Of a stretch of DNA of 64,000 nt, positions 34,428 through 42,371 are shown piece by piece. Source of the DNA: Ruegeria lacuscaerulensis (GTDB taxonomy: Bacteria > Pseudomonadota > Alphaproteobacteria > Rhodobacterales > Rhodobacteraceae); contig NZ_WPZL01000001.1 in NCBI RefSeq assembly GCF_013031245.1, forward strand, positions 62,001 through 126,000. Direction: 5' to 3'. Both the position numbers and the translations under genes were made by a program. The notes under the pieces were generated by a model. It worked only from the letters and a program-made list of their open reading frames with translations. It did no database searches and was not told the origin of the DNA. Numbering within the stretch: position 1 is the first letter of the stretch; every line of letters begins with the position of its first letter.

Positions 34428-35618
34428 TCAGCCCGAAACCGCAGTTCCGGCGTTATCGCCGACCCCGTCCTTTCGCGCCTTGGCGGCAGCCAGCGTATCG
34501 CGCAGTTCGGCCTCCATCTTCTGCAGCTCAACTTCGGCGGCGGCGCGTTTGGCCTTGCCTTCGTCAGCAATAGCCAGACTTTCGTTGATGGTTCCGATCA
34601 GGTCGGCATTGGCCTGTTTGACGGCCTCGATGTCGAAGACCCCGCGCTCCATTTCCTCGCGGATCATCTTGTTCGACTGGCGCAGATTGGCGGCGTTCGA
34701 GGTCAGCAATTCGTTTGTCAGGTCATTGGCGCCCCGCACGGCGGCCGCCGCCTCGGCGCTGCGTTGAATGGTGACGGCCTGCGCCAGTTGCGTTTCCCAC
34801 AGAGGTACGGTGTTGACCAAAGTCGAGTTGATCTTGGTCACCAGCGACTTGTCGTTTTCCTGCACCAGCCGGATCGAGGGCAGCGACTGCATTGTTACCT
34901 GCCGGGTCAGCTTCAGGTCATGCACGCGGCGTTCCAGATCATCACGGGCGGCCCGCAGGTCACGCAACTCCTGCGCTTTCATCACCTGCTCGTCCTCGGG
35001 CGCGGCCTGAACTTCGGCCTCTTTTTCGGGGATATCGTGGCTGTCCAGCTCTGTCAGCTTTTCCTCACCCGCCGCGATATACAGCGCCAGTTCATCGTAG
35101 AACCCAAGCGTTTTTTCATACAGCAGATCCAGCGACTTAATGTCCTTCAAAAGCGTGTGCTCATGGCCCAGAAGATCGTCGGTGATCCGGTCGATCTGGC
35201 CCTGAACTTCTTCGTACTGCGCGGTGAACTTGGCAAAGGGCGCGGCCTTGCCCAGCAGTTTCTCCCACCAACTGCGTTCACGGCGTACATCCAGTTCACT
35301 AACCGAAAAGCCCCGGATCGTGGTCACGATATTGCGCAGACTGTCCCCGGCCGGGCCTACATCCTTATTGCGCACATCCGCCAGCATCGCCTGACTGATT
35401 TCCTGCAATTCGGCCTGAGCGGACGAGCCGAACGAGACGATCGAATTGGTGTTGTCCATATCGATCTCGTCCATGCGCTTGCGAATTTCGGCGCTGACGG
35501 GATCGTCGGCTTCCTCCAGCGAGATAACCTCGGCCGTTGGATCGGGCAGGGCAACAGCGGTTACTTCCTGAACCAGAGTCTCAGCCTCAACTGCCTTGTT
35601 CTTGATCTCGTCGGACAT
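34428..35618 (-). CDS. telA: TelA family protein (toxic anion resistance)
   Basis: The 396-residue cytoplasmic protein is almost entirely helical with long coiled-coil stretches and no membrane helix. Recognisable TelA blocks include SSAQAELQEISQAMLADVRN, KAAPFAKFTAQYEEVQGQID, the central RQVTMQSLPSIRLVQENDKS and VNTVPLWETQLAQAVTI near 290. TelA proteins were named for tellurite resistance but are found with TerD-type and XpaC proteins in predicted membrane-stress systems, and their biochemical role is not established. AGAGGA precedes the ATG. The XpaC-like gene lies 30 bases upstream, the classical partner. Confidence 0.92.
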   Translation of the reverse strand: MSDEIKNKAVEAETLVQEVTAVALPDPTAEVISLEEADDPVSAEIRKRMDEIDMDNTNSIVSFGSSAQAELQEISQAMLADVRNKDVGPAGDSLRNIVTTIRGFSVSELDVRRERSWWEKLLGKAAPFAKFTAQYEEVQGQIDRITDDLLGHEHTLLKDIKSLDLLYEKTLGFYDELALYIAAGEEKLTELDSHDIPEKEAEVQAAPEDEQVMKAQELRDLRAARDDLERRVHDLKLTRQVTMQSLPSIRLVQENDKSLVTKINSTLVNTVPLWETQLAQAVTIQRSAEAAAAVRGANDLTNELLTSNAANLRQSNKMIREEMERGVFDIEAVKQANADLIGTINESLAIADEGKAKRAAAEVELQKMEAELRDTLAAAKARKDGVGDNAGTAVSG

Positions 35619-35648
35619 GGGGATAATCCTCTCTCAAATAATGGCCGG

Positions 35649-36560
35649 TCAGTCAAACCGGACGCCTTCGCGTTGCAACCGTTCGCGCAACACGTCAATT
35701 TCAACCGTCAGATCGCTGCGGTCATCCAAAAGCATCTTGCGGGTGCGGGCCGCGAAATTCTGTTCAAGATCGTCCAGCAGGGATGAGTAGTCTTTCAGCG
35801 CCTGTGTATCACGGGTGCGGGCATACACATCGGCGAATTTGATCGTCGCGTCCCGGGCACCCTGAAGGTAGACGGTCAGATATTTACGCGCACCAGCCAG
35901 ATCGCGCGGATCTTCTTCAACCGTGCGAAACAGATCGCGGGCAGTGTCCTGAAACTGTTCAACCCTCGCTTCGATCCTGCGGTCACCGGCGCGCTTTATG
36001 GCGTCGGTCATCTCGGTCAGGTGGGATTCGGCGTCCTCGACCACGCGGGCGACGCGATCCTGTTGAAAGGTATCCACCCCCTCCATGCCTTTATCTTTCA
36101 TTGGGTCCAACCCGAATGACACCGAATGCAAAACAGTTGCCGCTGCGCCGAAGAGGATCGGGGCGATCAGGCTGGCCTCAGAGGCTGTTGCCGCATCCAG
36201 AAACTCGGTCCGATAGGACGCCAACCCGGCACCGAGGCCAGTCAGCACGCTGGCGAATATCTTCCTTGGGAAGGCAGGGCGCCGCGCCGTACGCCGGGCA
36301 TTATAAGCGGCCTCGGCCCGCAGGCCTTCGCGCAACAGGAACGCGGCGGCTGTCAACAGGCCCGCGGCGATCAGGCCCATCGTCATCCCGACGGCGCCGT
36401 CATTCAGAGACAGGAATACCAGCGGAACGGCTGGAAGAAACAGCAGGTTGACCCGCGCTCCGGCGGGTTCGACCCGCGCGCCATCAAACTGGCCGCGTCT
36501 GGGCTGTTCAGACTCAGGGTCGCCCTGAGGGCTGAACTTTCCGCCATAGCGTTTGGTCAT
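35649..36560 (-). CDS. XpaC-like membrane protein (5-bromo-4-chloroindolyl phosphate hydrolysis family)
   Basis: From the ATG at 36560, preceded by GGGAGG, the protein has 303 residues. A hydrophilic N-terminus of about 35 residues leads into a hairpin of two helices (VNLLFLPAVPLVFLSL and GMTMGLIAAGLLTAAAFLL), then more hydrophobic stretches near 120-160. A cytoplasmic helical half follows (ARVVEDAESHLTEMTDAIKR, VYLQGARDATIKFADVYART). The order and the telA neighbour identify the XpaC family. The family name comes from a Bacillus phenotype and does not prove phosphatase activity. It probably anchors TelA at the membrane. Confidence 0.8.
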   Translation of the reverse strand: MTKRYGGKFSPQGDPESEQPRRGQFDGARVEPAGARVNLLFLPAVPLVFLSLNDGAVGMTMGLIAAGLLTAAAFLLREGLRAEAAYNARRTARRPAFPRKIFASVLTGLGAGLASYRTEFLDAATASEASLIAPILFGAAATVLHSVSFGLDPMKDKGMEGVDTFQQDRVARVVEDAESHLTEMTDAIKRAGDRRIEARVEQFQDTARDLFRTVEEDPRDLAGARKYLTVYLQGARDATIKFADVYARTRDTQALKDYSSLLDDLEQNFAARTRKMLLDDRSDLTVEIDVLRERLQREGVRFD

Positions 36561-36564
36561 ACGC

Positions 36565-36654
36565 CTACAAGCCTCCCAAAACGCCGGTGCAAACACCGAA
36601 CAGCAGCACCAGCAGCGCCACATAGGCCAGTTTTTGTACTCCGGTTCCGGACAT
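36565..36654 (-). CDS. 29-residue single-pass membrane microprotein
   Basis: A short frame starts at ATG 36654 behind GGGGGGCTCC and stops with TAG at 36565-36567, 4 bases before the XpaC-like start. It begins MSGTGVQKLAYVALL and consists mainly of one hydrophobic helix (about residues 9-29, ending GVCTGVLGGL) with a short polar N-terminus. Its size, position as first gene of the cluster and tight spacing suggest a real membrane microprotein that may bind the XpaC-like protein, or a leader whose translation couples to it. It is too short for ordinary gene finding. No homologue is known to me. Confidence 0.6.
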   Translation of the reverse strand: MSGTGVQKLAYVALLVLLFGVCTGVLGGL

Positions 36655-36734
36655 GGAGCCCCCCAAAGACGTCCTTTGCAGAAATTTAGGGGATGAGGAG
36701 CCCCGGCGCTAGGGGGAAGGTTGCCTAACCTGCG

Positions 36735-37544
36735 TCACTTGCGAGATTTCTTGCCGATGGGTGGCCGTTTCCTTTGCGGACGACCGGGGCGTTTGGCGGG
36801 GGCGTCCGGTTCAGCATCCAAACCCAGTTGGTCGCGCATTACGCGGCGGCGGATCTCTTCGACTTCGCCGGGTTTGAGAGTTCCCAGTTGGAACGGGCCA
36901 TAAGAAACACGCAACAATCGGTTCACAGCGTACCCGATATCTTCCATCGCGCGGCGGATTTCCCGGTTCTTGCCTTCGCGCAGTCCGATTGTCAGCCAGG
37001 CATTGGCACCCTGCTGACGATCCAGCGTCACAGTCATTGGCTGAAACCGTTCGCCATCGATCGCCAGGCCCCGACGCAGAGGCGCAAAATCTTCGTCCTT
37101 GGGGCGGCCATTGACGCGCACGCGGTATTTGCGCAGCCAGCCCGTGGCGGGCAGTTCCAGCTTTCGCTTGATGCCACCATCGTTGGTCAGCAGCAGCAGA
37201 CCTTCGGAATTCAGGTCAAGCCGCCCGACACTCATGACACGGGGCATATCCTCAGGCAGGTTGTCAAAGATCGTCGCGCGGCCCTTTTCGTCGCGCGTTG
37301 TCGTCACCAGGCCAGAGGGCTTGTGATACAGCCACAGGCGCGAAGGTTCCGGTTCGGACACCGGTTTGCCGTCAACGGTGATCTTGTCTTTGGCGGTGAC
37401 GTTCAAGGCGGGACTGTCGATGATCTTGCCATTTACTGCCACACGACCGGCTTCAATCATGCGTTCGGCTTCACGGCGCGAAGCGACACCCGCGCGGGCA
37501 AGGACTTTGGCGATCCGGTCGCCGGGAGGAGGGGTTTTGTTCAT
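36735..37544 (-). CDS. rRNA pseudouridine synthase, RsuA/RluB family
   Basis: The enzyme converts a specific uridine of ribosomal RNA to pseudouridine. From the ATG at 37544 it has 269 residues: an S4 RNA-binding domain at about 8-55 (RIAKVLARAGVASRREAERM), then the catalytic domain with the Asp in SVGRLDLNSEGLLLLTND and the block VTLDRQQGANAWLTIGLREG. NREIRRAMEDIGYAVNRLLR is typical of RluB. An in-frame ATG at 37562 is also possible. The C-terminus is basic (RPGRPQRKRPPIGKKSRK). It is divergent from tadA. RluB (23S U2605) is the likeliest identity. Confidence 0.92.
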   Translation of the reverse strand: MNKTPPPGDRIAKVLARAGVASRREAERMIEAGRVAVNGKIIDSPALNVTAKDKITVDGKPVSEPEPSRLWLYHKPSGLVTTTRDEKGRATIFDNLPEDMPRVMSVGRLDLNSEGLLLLTNDGGIKRKLELPATGWLRKYRVRVNGRPKDEDFAPLRRGLAIDGERFQPMTVTLDRQQGANAWLTIGLREGKNREIRRAMEDIGYAVNRLLRVSYGPFQLGTLKPGEVEEIRRRVMRDQLGLDAEPDAPAKRPGRPQRKRPPIGKKSRK

Positions 37545-37605
37545 CCGCAGGCCATAGCGCATCCCGCCCGCTTGCGAAAGGCAGGTTTCTGATGCAGTCA
37601 GGGGC

Positions 37606-38055
37606 ATGGAGTTCAGATCTCACATGGATAAGGCGCTGGTTGAGGCGCGTGCGGCCGCAGATCGCGGAGAGGTTCCGGTGGGGGCCGTCATCGTTTCTGC
37701 CAATGGCCGCATTGTGGCTGCCGCTGGCAACCGAACGCGCGAACTGAACGACCCGACCGCCCACGCCGAAATTCTGGCCCTGCGCGCCGCCTGCGCCGAG
37801 GCCGGGTCCGAGCGGCTGCCGGATCATGATCTCTATGTCACGCTGGAACCTTGCGCGATGTGCGCGGCGGCTTTGGCTGCTGCCCGGATTCGGCGCATTT
37901 ACTACGGGGCAGCCGATCCGAAATCCGGCGGTGTGGCCCATGGCGCGCGCGTTTTTACCCATAAACAGGCGCATCATGTGCCCGAAATTTACGACGGCAT
38001 CGGGGGGCAGGAGGCTGCTGACCTCCTGAAAGAGTTCTTTGCTTCGCGGCGATGA
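37606..38055 (+). CDS. tadA: tRNA-specific adenosine deaminase TadA
   Basis: TadA changes adenosine 34 of tRNA-Arg(ACG) to inosine. The 149-residue protein carries the zinc deaminase motifs TAHAEI with His53 and the proton-shuttling Glu55, and PCAMC with Cys83 and Cys86. The N-terminus (FRSHMDKALVEARAAADRGE) and GARVFTHKQAHHVPEIYDGI are typical of TadA rather than of nucleoside deaminases. It starts 61 bases from the divergent pseudouridine synthase, another RNA-modifying enzyme. It runs into the convergent MBL-fold gene with 2 bases between the stops. Confidence 0.95.
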   Translation: MEFRSHMDKALVEARAAADRGEVPVGAVIVSANGRIVAAAGNRTRELNDPTAHAEILALRAACAEAGSERLPDHDLYVTLEPCAMCAAALAAARIRRIYYGAADPKSGGVAHGARVFTHKQAHHVPEIYDGIGGQEAADLLKEFFASRR

Positions 38056-38057
38056 CC

Positions 38058-38750
38058 TTAAAGGCTGATCGGTTGCATCAGCTCGGGTTCAATCACGTCG
38101 ACGCCCGGCAATCCGTCCGCCAATGCCTGAGCGGATTGTTCCAGAATCGGGAAGGTCTTGTAGTGGCAGGGAATCACGGTTTTAAAGTTGAAATACCGTT
38201 TGGCGGCATAGGCTGTCGCTTTCATATCCATGGTGAAATGACCGCCCGCTGACAGGATTCCGATATCGGGTTTGTAGTAATCCCCCATCCATTCCATGTC
38301 CGCCATGATGTCCGTGTCGCCGGAGACGTAAACCATGCGGCCCTCAGACGCGATCATGAAACCGACCTCGCTGCCGCCGGTGCGCAGTCCATCGGGTGTT
38401 GAAAAGGTCGAGCTATGCGAGGCGGGCACCATCGACACTTTGACACCATTCAGGTCCACTGTGCCGCCTTTGTTGAAACCAACCGTTTCCAGCCCCTCGG
38501 CCTCGCTCCAATACCCCATCAGGTCGTATTGACCGACCACTGGCACGTTCAGATGTTTGGCCAGCGAAACGACATCGGCCACGTGATCGAAATGCGTGTG
38601 GGTCAGCAGGATATGCGTCGCTCCATTCAGCGCGGTTTCGTGATGGTCGTCGGACAAGACCGGATTACCTGTCAACCACGGGTCGATCAGCAGTACCTGC
38701 CCCTGCGTTTCGATTCGAAAACTACCGTGGCCCAGCCAAATAATGTTCAT
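38058..38750 (-). CDS. Metal-dependent hydrolase, metallo-beta-lactamase fold (UPF0173)
   Basis: The 230-residue protein starts MNIIWLGHGSFRIETQGQVL and carries the dinuclear metal motif THTHFDH at 50-56. Later ligands lie in VSGDTDIMADME near 143-154 and in CHYKTFP near the C-terminus. This matches the UPF0173 family, whose members are called metal-dependent hydrolases without proven substrate. There is no signal peptide. The gene stands alone, convergent with tadA and divergent from the ceramidase-like gene. Confidence 0.9.
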   Translation of the reverse strand: MNIIWLGHGSFRIETQGQVLLIDPWLTGNPVLSDDHHETALNGATHILLTHTHFDHVADVVSLAKHLNVPVVGQYDLMGYWSEAEGLETVGFNKGGTVDLNGVKVSMVPASHSSTFSTPDGLRTGGSEVGFMIASEGRMVYVSGDTDIMADMEWMGDYYKPDIGILSAGGHFTMDMKATAYAAKRYFNFKTVIPCHYKTFPILEQSAQALADGLPGVDVIEPELMQPISL

Positions 38751-38809
38751 GAAAAAATCCTCCTGATCAGACTGTTGGCATCAACCTAGCATCGGCTATG
38801 TAAAAATTC

Positions 38810-39466
38810 ATGGACTGGTTGCAAGAAATTGACGGATATTGCGAGCGTTTGTCGCCCAGCTATTGGGCCGAGCCGGTAAACGCCGTGACAAACGCGGCAT
38901 TTCTGATTTCAGCCTTTATTATGTGGAGGCGTGTGCGCGGGCAGGGGATGCCCTTGGCGATGGCACTGGTGATCATTCTGGCCGTAATCGGGATGGGCAG
39001 CTATCTGTTCCACACGCATGCGCGGGTCTGGGCTGCCCTGGCGGACACAACTCCGATTCTGCTGTTCATTCTGGTTTATATTTTTGCGATCAATCGCGAT
39101 GTCTGGGTGATGAAGCCGGTTCCTGCTTTAATCGTGACGGTCCTGTTTATTCCCTATGCTGCGGTAACCACTCCCTTGTTCCAGCTCGCTCCGGGGCTGG
39201 GAGGATCAGCAGCATATGCCCCGGTTCCGTTGTTGATCCTGACTTACGCGTTCCTGCTGCGCCACAGAACACCGGACACCGCCCGAGGTCTTGCGATCGG
39301 AGCGGCGATCCTGATCGTCTCAATCACCTTTCGCGCGATGGATGAACCCCTTTGCGCACAGGTCCGCATGGGCACACATTTTCTGTGGCACATCCTGAAC
39401 GCTATCATGTTGGGCTGGATGATCGAGGTCTACCGGACGCACCTTGTACACGCGTCTCAGCCCTGA
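38810..39466 (+). CDS. Ceramidase-like seven-helix membrane hydrolase (CREST superfamily)
   Basis: The 218-residue membrane protein begins with MDWLQEIDGYCERL, where alkaline ceramidases carry a conserved acidic and Cys-containing start. It then has seven hydrophobic helices. The zinc-site signature of the CREST superfamily is visible: SYLFHTHARVWAALADTTPI near 64-83, with His and Asp, and MGTHFLWHILNAIML near 185-199 with two His. Such enzymes cleave amide-linked lipids in eukaryotes. In bacteria the substrate is unknown and might be an aminolipid such as the amide-linked ornithine or glutamine lipids of this group, which is speculation. Its 3' end overlaps the convergent DUF4202 gene by 10 bases. 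Confidence 0.82.
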   Translation: MDWLQEIDGYCERLSPSYWAEPVNAVTNAAFLISAFIMWRRVRGQGMPLAMALVIILAVIGMGSYLFHTHARVWAALADTTPILLFILVYIFAINRDVWVMKPVPALIVTVLFIPYAAVTTPLFQLAPGLGGSAAYAPVPLLILTYAFLLRHRTPDTARGLAIGAAILIVSITFRAMDEPLCAQVRMGTHFLWHILNAIMLGWMIEVYRTHLVHASQP

Positions 39467-40020
39467 AAGGCCTCTGCTAAGTGCTCTGGAAGATTGAACT
39501 CGGACAGTACACGCGACCGTCCGTCCGCTGACATTTTGCGCGCGGTCTTTTCGACAATGCGCTGGATTTTCTCTGCCGAGTGTTTGGCCGCGAAGGGCAC
39601 GAAATACCATTTGAGAAAGACAAAGCAGATGACGTCTTCCAGCGCCTGCACCTCGTCGTCTCGTTTGATGCCTTGTTTGCGCAGCATCCGGCCAGCGGCT
39701 TCGGCCTCGTCAGCGCTGTATCCGGTCTGTTCCATCAGACCCATGACAACATCCGCGTGATGTACCCCCTGCGCCTTGCGCCACGCCAGATATCCGGCGC
39801 GGCCTTCAGGGTACTCGCTGCGCGCCAGCTTCCAGCGCTCGACATGCTGGCCGCGCGCCGCAATCTGCAGCGAGTCCGAGGCGTCGGGAAAAAGCCTGTT
39901 CAGTTCGGCGCTCATCCTCTGGCCGTAAAGCAGGGCGGCAGGCTGGCCGTCTTCCTGATTGGGGTCTTGCCCGTTGGCTGCATCAATAGCATCCAGAACC
40001 GCTTGCTTGCGTGCGCTCAT
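39457..40020 (-). CDS. DUF4202 family protein
   Basis: From the ATG at 40020 (GGAGCGGAAG upstream) the product has 187 residues. The sequence matches what I know of DUF4202: AIDAANGQDPNQEDGQPAAL, LQIAARGQHVERWKLARSEY, GYLAWRKAQGVHHADVVMGL, and EVQALEDVICFVFLKWYFVP. The spread of His, Asp and Glu residues (RGQHVERW, HHADV, ALEDVICF) suggests an HD-like helical metal site, but no activity is known. The frame is open to 40113 without a better start. It overlaps the convergent ceramidase-like gene by 10 bases. Confidence 0.82.
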   Translation of the reverse strand: MSARKQAVLDAIDAANGQDPNQEDGQPAALLYGQRMSAELNRLFPDASDSLQIAARGQHVERWKLARSEYPEGRAGYLAWRKAQGVHHADVVMGLMEQTGYSADEAEAAGRMLRKQGIKRDDEVQALEDVICFVFLKWYFVPFAAKHSAEKIQRIVEKTARKMSADGRSRVLSEFNLPEHLAEAFQG

Positions 40021-40124
40021 CTTCCGCTCCGTTGGCTTGCCTGACCAGCGAAGCGGTCCGGCGGGTAATTTGTCGCCATCGTAGCGGCTTGCTACAGCAA
40101 GTGCAGCAGCCAAATGCGGAAATT

Positions 40125-40153
40125 CCGGGTCGGGCGCTGCGAACCCGACCCGG
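40125..40153 (-). terminator. Stem-loop behind the small secreted-protein gene
   Basis: CCGGGTCGGG (40125-40134) pairs perfectly with CCCGACCCGG (40144-40153) around a 9-base loop, 14 bases past the stop of the small secreted-protein gene. On the minus strand AATTTCC follows rather than a strong T-run, so termination is probable but may be partial. Confidence 0.65.
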
Positions 40154-40166
40154 GCGGGGAGGCATG

Positions 40167-40325
40167 TTATTTGCCCAGTTTCACCTGATCCTTCGAGACG
40201 GGCTGCGAAACTGGCTCCGGAAAGTTCAGATCCCGTACCACGGTGTCCATGGTGGGCCCAAATGCCTGAGCCTGTGCTGCGATAAGAGTGGCGGCCAACA
40301 CAAATGTGGTCATGAACGTTTTCAT
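40167..40325 (-). CDS. 52-residue secreted protein of unknown function
   Basis: From the ATG at 40325, with CGGAGAC upstream, the protein starts with a signal peptide (MKTFMTTFVLAATLIAAQAQ, cleaved after AQA). Only about 31 mature residues remain, including FGPTMDTVVRDLNFPEPVSQ and a lysine-rich end. The predicted periplasmic peptide has no cysteines and no recognised domain. It has its own control region with a tandem 34-base repeat upstream and a terminator downstream, so it is a regulated single-gene unit. The function is unknown. Confidence 0.7.
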   Translation of the reverse strand: MKTFMTTFVLAATLIAAQAQAFGPTMDTVVRDLNFPEPVSQPVSKDQVKLGK

Positions 40326-40358
40326 TTTCTGTCTCCGGTTAAGGCTGTGTCGCACAAT

Positions 40359-40420
40359 ACGAAATGAACAGTTCGGTTTAGTTTTTCAAGAAACGAAGTG
40401 AACTAATCGGTTTGCTTTTG
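40359..40420. repeat. Tandem 28-base imperfect repeats with a 34-base period, candidate regulator sites
   Basis: Copy 1 (40359-40386) and copy 2 (40393-40420) agree at 21 of 28 positions, with shared ACGAA, TGAAC, TCGGTTT and TTTT blocks. The period of 34 bases is close to three helical turns, so a regulator would bind both on the same face. Copy 1 contains the palindrome GAACAGTTC, like many TetR-family operators. The repeats lie 34 bases before the small secreted-protein gene. Confidence 0.6.
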
Positions 40421-40552
40421 CGCATATGGCATATGCAATTCTGAATGGCGGCCAAGGCGATCAGGGTGAAACGGTATATATCGGGGCGTTGGCGGTCTTG
40501 CGACCGGAGCATCAGACAGGTAAATGCCCCCTAACGCATATGAGGAAATCCG

Positions 40553-40840
40553 ATGTCGATTGACCAAAGCACCGCCGCTAAGGTGGCCAAACTGGCCCGG
40601 ATCAAGGTCGAGGATGACGCGCTGCCGGCGCTGGCATCCGAATTCAACACCATCCTTGGGTTCATTGAGCAACTGAACGAAGTGGATGTCGAAGGCGTCG
40701 AGCCGATGGTCTCGGTCGAGCCGATGCGCCTGAAGCGTCGTGAGGATGTGGTCACCGACGGCAATCAGCAGGACAAGGTTCTGGCCAATGCCCCCGACGC
40801 GCGCGAAGGGTTCTTCGCAGTCCCCAAAGTGGTGGAGTAA
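40553..40840 (+). CDS. gatC: Aspartyl/glutamyl-tRNA amidotransferase subunit C
   Basis: The 95-residue GatC wraps around GatA in the GatCAB complex, which amidates Glu-tRNA(Gln) and Asp-tRNA(Asn). It shows the usual pattern: STAAKVAKLARIKVEDDALP at the start, FNTILGFIEQLNEVDVEGVE and the C-terminal VLANAPDAREGFFAVPKVVE. GAGGAA precedes the ATG. gatA follows after 3 bases. gatB is not in the window, which is common in alphaproteobacteria. Confidence 0.97.
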   Translation: MSIDQSTAAKVAKLARIKVEDDALPALASEFNTILGFIEQLNEVDVEGVEPMVSVEPMRLKRREDVVTDGNQQDKVLANAPDAREGFFAVPKVVE

Positions 40841-40843
40841 GAC

Positions 40844-42331
40844 ATGAGCGATCTGAACAAACTGGGTCTGGCCGAGGCCCGCGACGCGCTGCGCAAGGGT
40901 GAAGTGACGTCGGTTGAGCTGACCGAATCCTGTCTGAAAGCGATTGATGAGGCCGATGCGCTGAACGCTTTTGTCCACAAGACGCCAGAGATCGCGCTGG
41001 AACGCGCCAAGGCTGCGGACGATCGGATAAAGGGTGGTGAGGCACCGTCGATGTGCGGCCTGCCGATCGGTATCAAGGACCTGTTCTGCACCAAGGGCGT
41101 GCCCTCACAAGCGGCCTCGAAGATTCTGGAAGGGTTCAAGCCCGAGTACGAATCTACAGTATCTCAGCAGTTGGCTGATGCGGGCGCTGTGATGCTGGGC
41201 AAGCTGAACATGGACGAGTTCGCCATGGGGTCGTCCAACGAGACGTCCGTTTATGGCAACGCGGTCAGCCCCTGGCGGCGCGGCAATGACGACGCGCAAC
41301 TGACCCCGGGTGGGTCGTCGGGCGGTTCGGCTTCGGCCGTGGCTGCCGATCTTTGCCTGGCAGCAACCGGCACCGACACCGGTGGTTCGATCCGCCAACC
41401 TGCGGCGTTCACCGGCATCACCGGCATCAAGCCGACTTATGGCCGTTGCTCGCGTTGGGGCATCGTAGCTTTCGCCTCGTCGCTGGATCAGGCCGGACCG
41501 ATGACCAAGAATGTGCGCGATGCGGCCATCATGCTTGAGGCAATGTGCGGTCACGATCCTAAGGATTCGACCAGCGCCGAACTGGCCGTGCCGAATTTCG
41601 AAGCGATGCTGACCGGCGACATCAAGGGCAAAAAGATCGGTATCCCCAAAGAATACCGCATGGATGGCATGCCCGCCGAGATCGAGAAGCTCTGGGCTGA
41701 TGGTGCTGAGATGCTGAAAGCGGCGGGTGCCGAGATCGTCGATATCTCGCTGCCGCACACCAAATACGCACTGCCAGCGTACTATGTGATTGCCCCGGCC
41801 GAGGCGTCCTCGAACCTCGCGCGCTACGACGGTGTCCGCTATGGCCGCCGGGCGCAGTTGGCGCAGGGCGACGGTATCACCGAGATGTACGAAAAGACTC
41901 GCGCAGAAGGTTTCGGGCACGAAGTACAGCGCCGTGTCATGGTCGGCACCTACGTTCTGTCGGCAGGCTTTTACGACGCGTATTACAACCGTGCGCGCCG
42001 TGTGCGGTCGCTGATCAAGAAAGACTTTGAGGATGTATTCGCCGCCGGTGTCGACGCGATTCTGACCCCCGCGACGCCATCGGCGGCGTTTGGTCTGGGT
42101 GAGATGACCGAGGCCGATCCGGTTCAGATGTATCTGAACGACGTCTTCACGGTGACGGTGAACCTGGCGGGTCTGCCTGGTATCTCGGTACCGGCAGGGC
42201 TGGATAAGCAAGGTCTGCCCCTTGGTCTTCAGCTCATTGGCCGTCCGTGGGATGAGGGCGATTTGCTCAACACCGCCTATGCGCTGGAAAGCGCCGCCGG
42301 GTTTGTGGCCAAGCCGGGGATTTGGTGGTAA
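40844..42331 (+). CDS. gatA: Aspartyl/glutamyl-tRNA amidotransferase subunit A
   Basis: GatA is the glutaminase of GatCAB. The 495-residue protein has the amidase-signature triad: the Lys in [10 protein letters not shown] (Lys78), the cis-Ser in [11 protein letters not shown] near 155-160 and the nucleophile Ser in [13 protein letters not shown] near 180. Length and motifs are normal. Its start lies 3 bases after gatC. The Excalibur lipoprotein gene begins 40 bases downstream on the same strand. Confidence 0.97.
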   Translation: MSDLNKLGLAEARDALRKGEVTSVELTESCLKAIDEADALNAFVHKTPEIALERAKAADDRIKGGEAPSMCGLPIGIKDLFCTKGVPSQAASKILEGFKPEYESTVSQQLADAGAVMLGKLNMDEFAMGSSNETSVYGNAVSPWRRGNDDAQLTPGGSSGGSASAVAADLCLAATGTDTGGSIRQPAAFTGITGIKPTYGRCSRWGIVAFASSLDQAGPMTKNVRDAAIMLEAMCGHDPKDSTSAELAVPNFEAMLTGDIKGKKIGIPKEYRMDGMPAEIEKLWADGAEMLKAAGAEIVDISLPHTKYALPAYYVIAPAEASSNLARYDGVRYGRRAQLAQGDGITEMYEKTRAEGFGHEVQRRVMVGTYVLSAGFYDAYYNRARRVRSLIKKDFEDVFAAGVDAILTPATPSAAFGLGEMTEADPVQMYLNDVFTVTVNLAGLPGISVPAGLDKQGLPLGLQLIGRPWDEGDLLNTAYALESAAGFVAKPGIWW

Positions 42332-42371
42332 GCCTCAGGTCAGGCAAGACTACGGAAAACGGAGCAGCTGG

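Noticed and set aside
40427..40440. Repeated CATATG near the gatC promoter (CATATGGCATATG)
   Set aside because: It is only two adjacent hexamers with no second copy near a regulator gene, so it is too short to claim as an operator.
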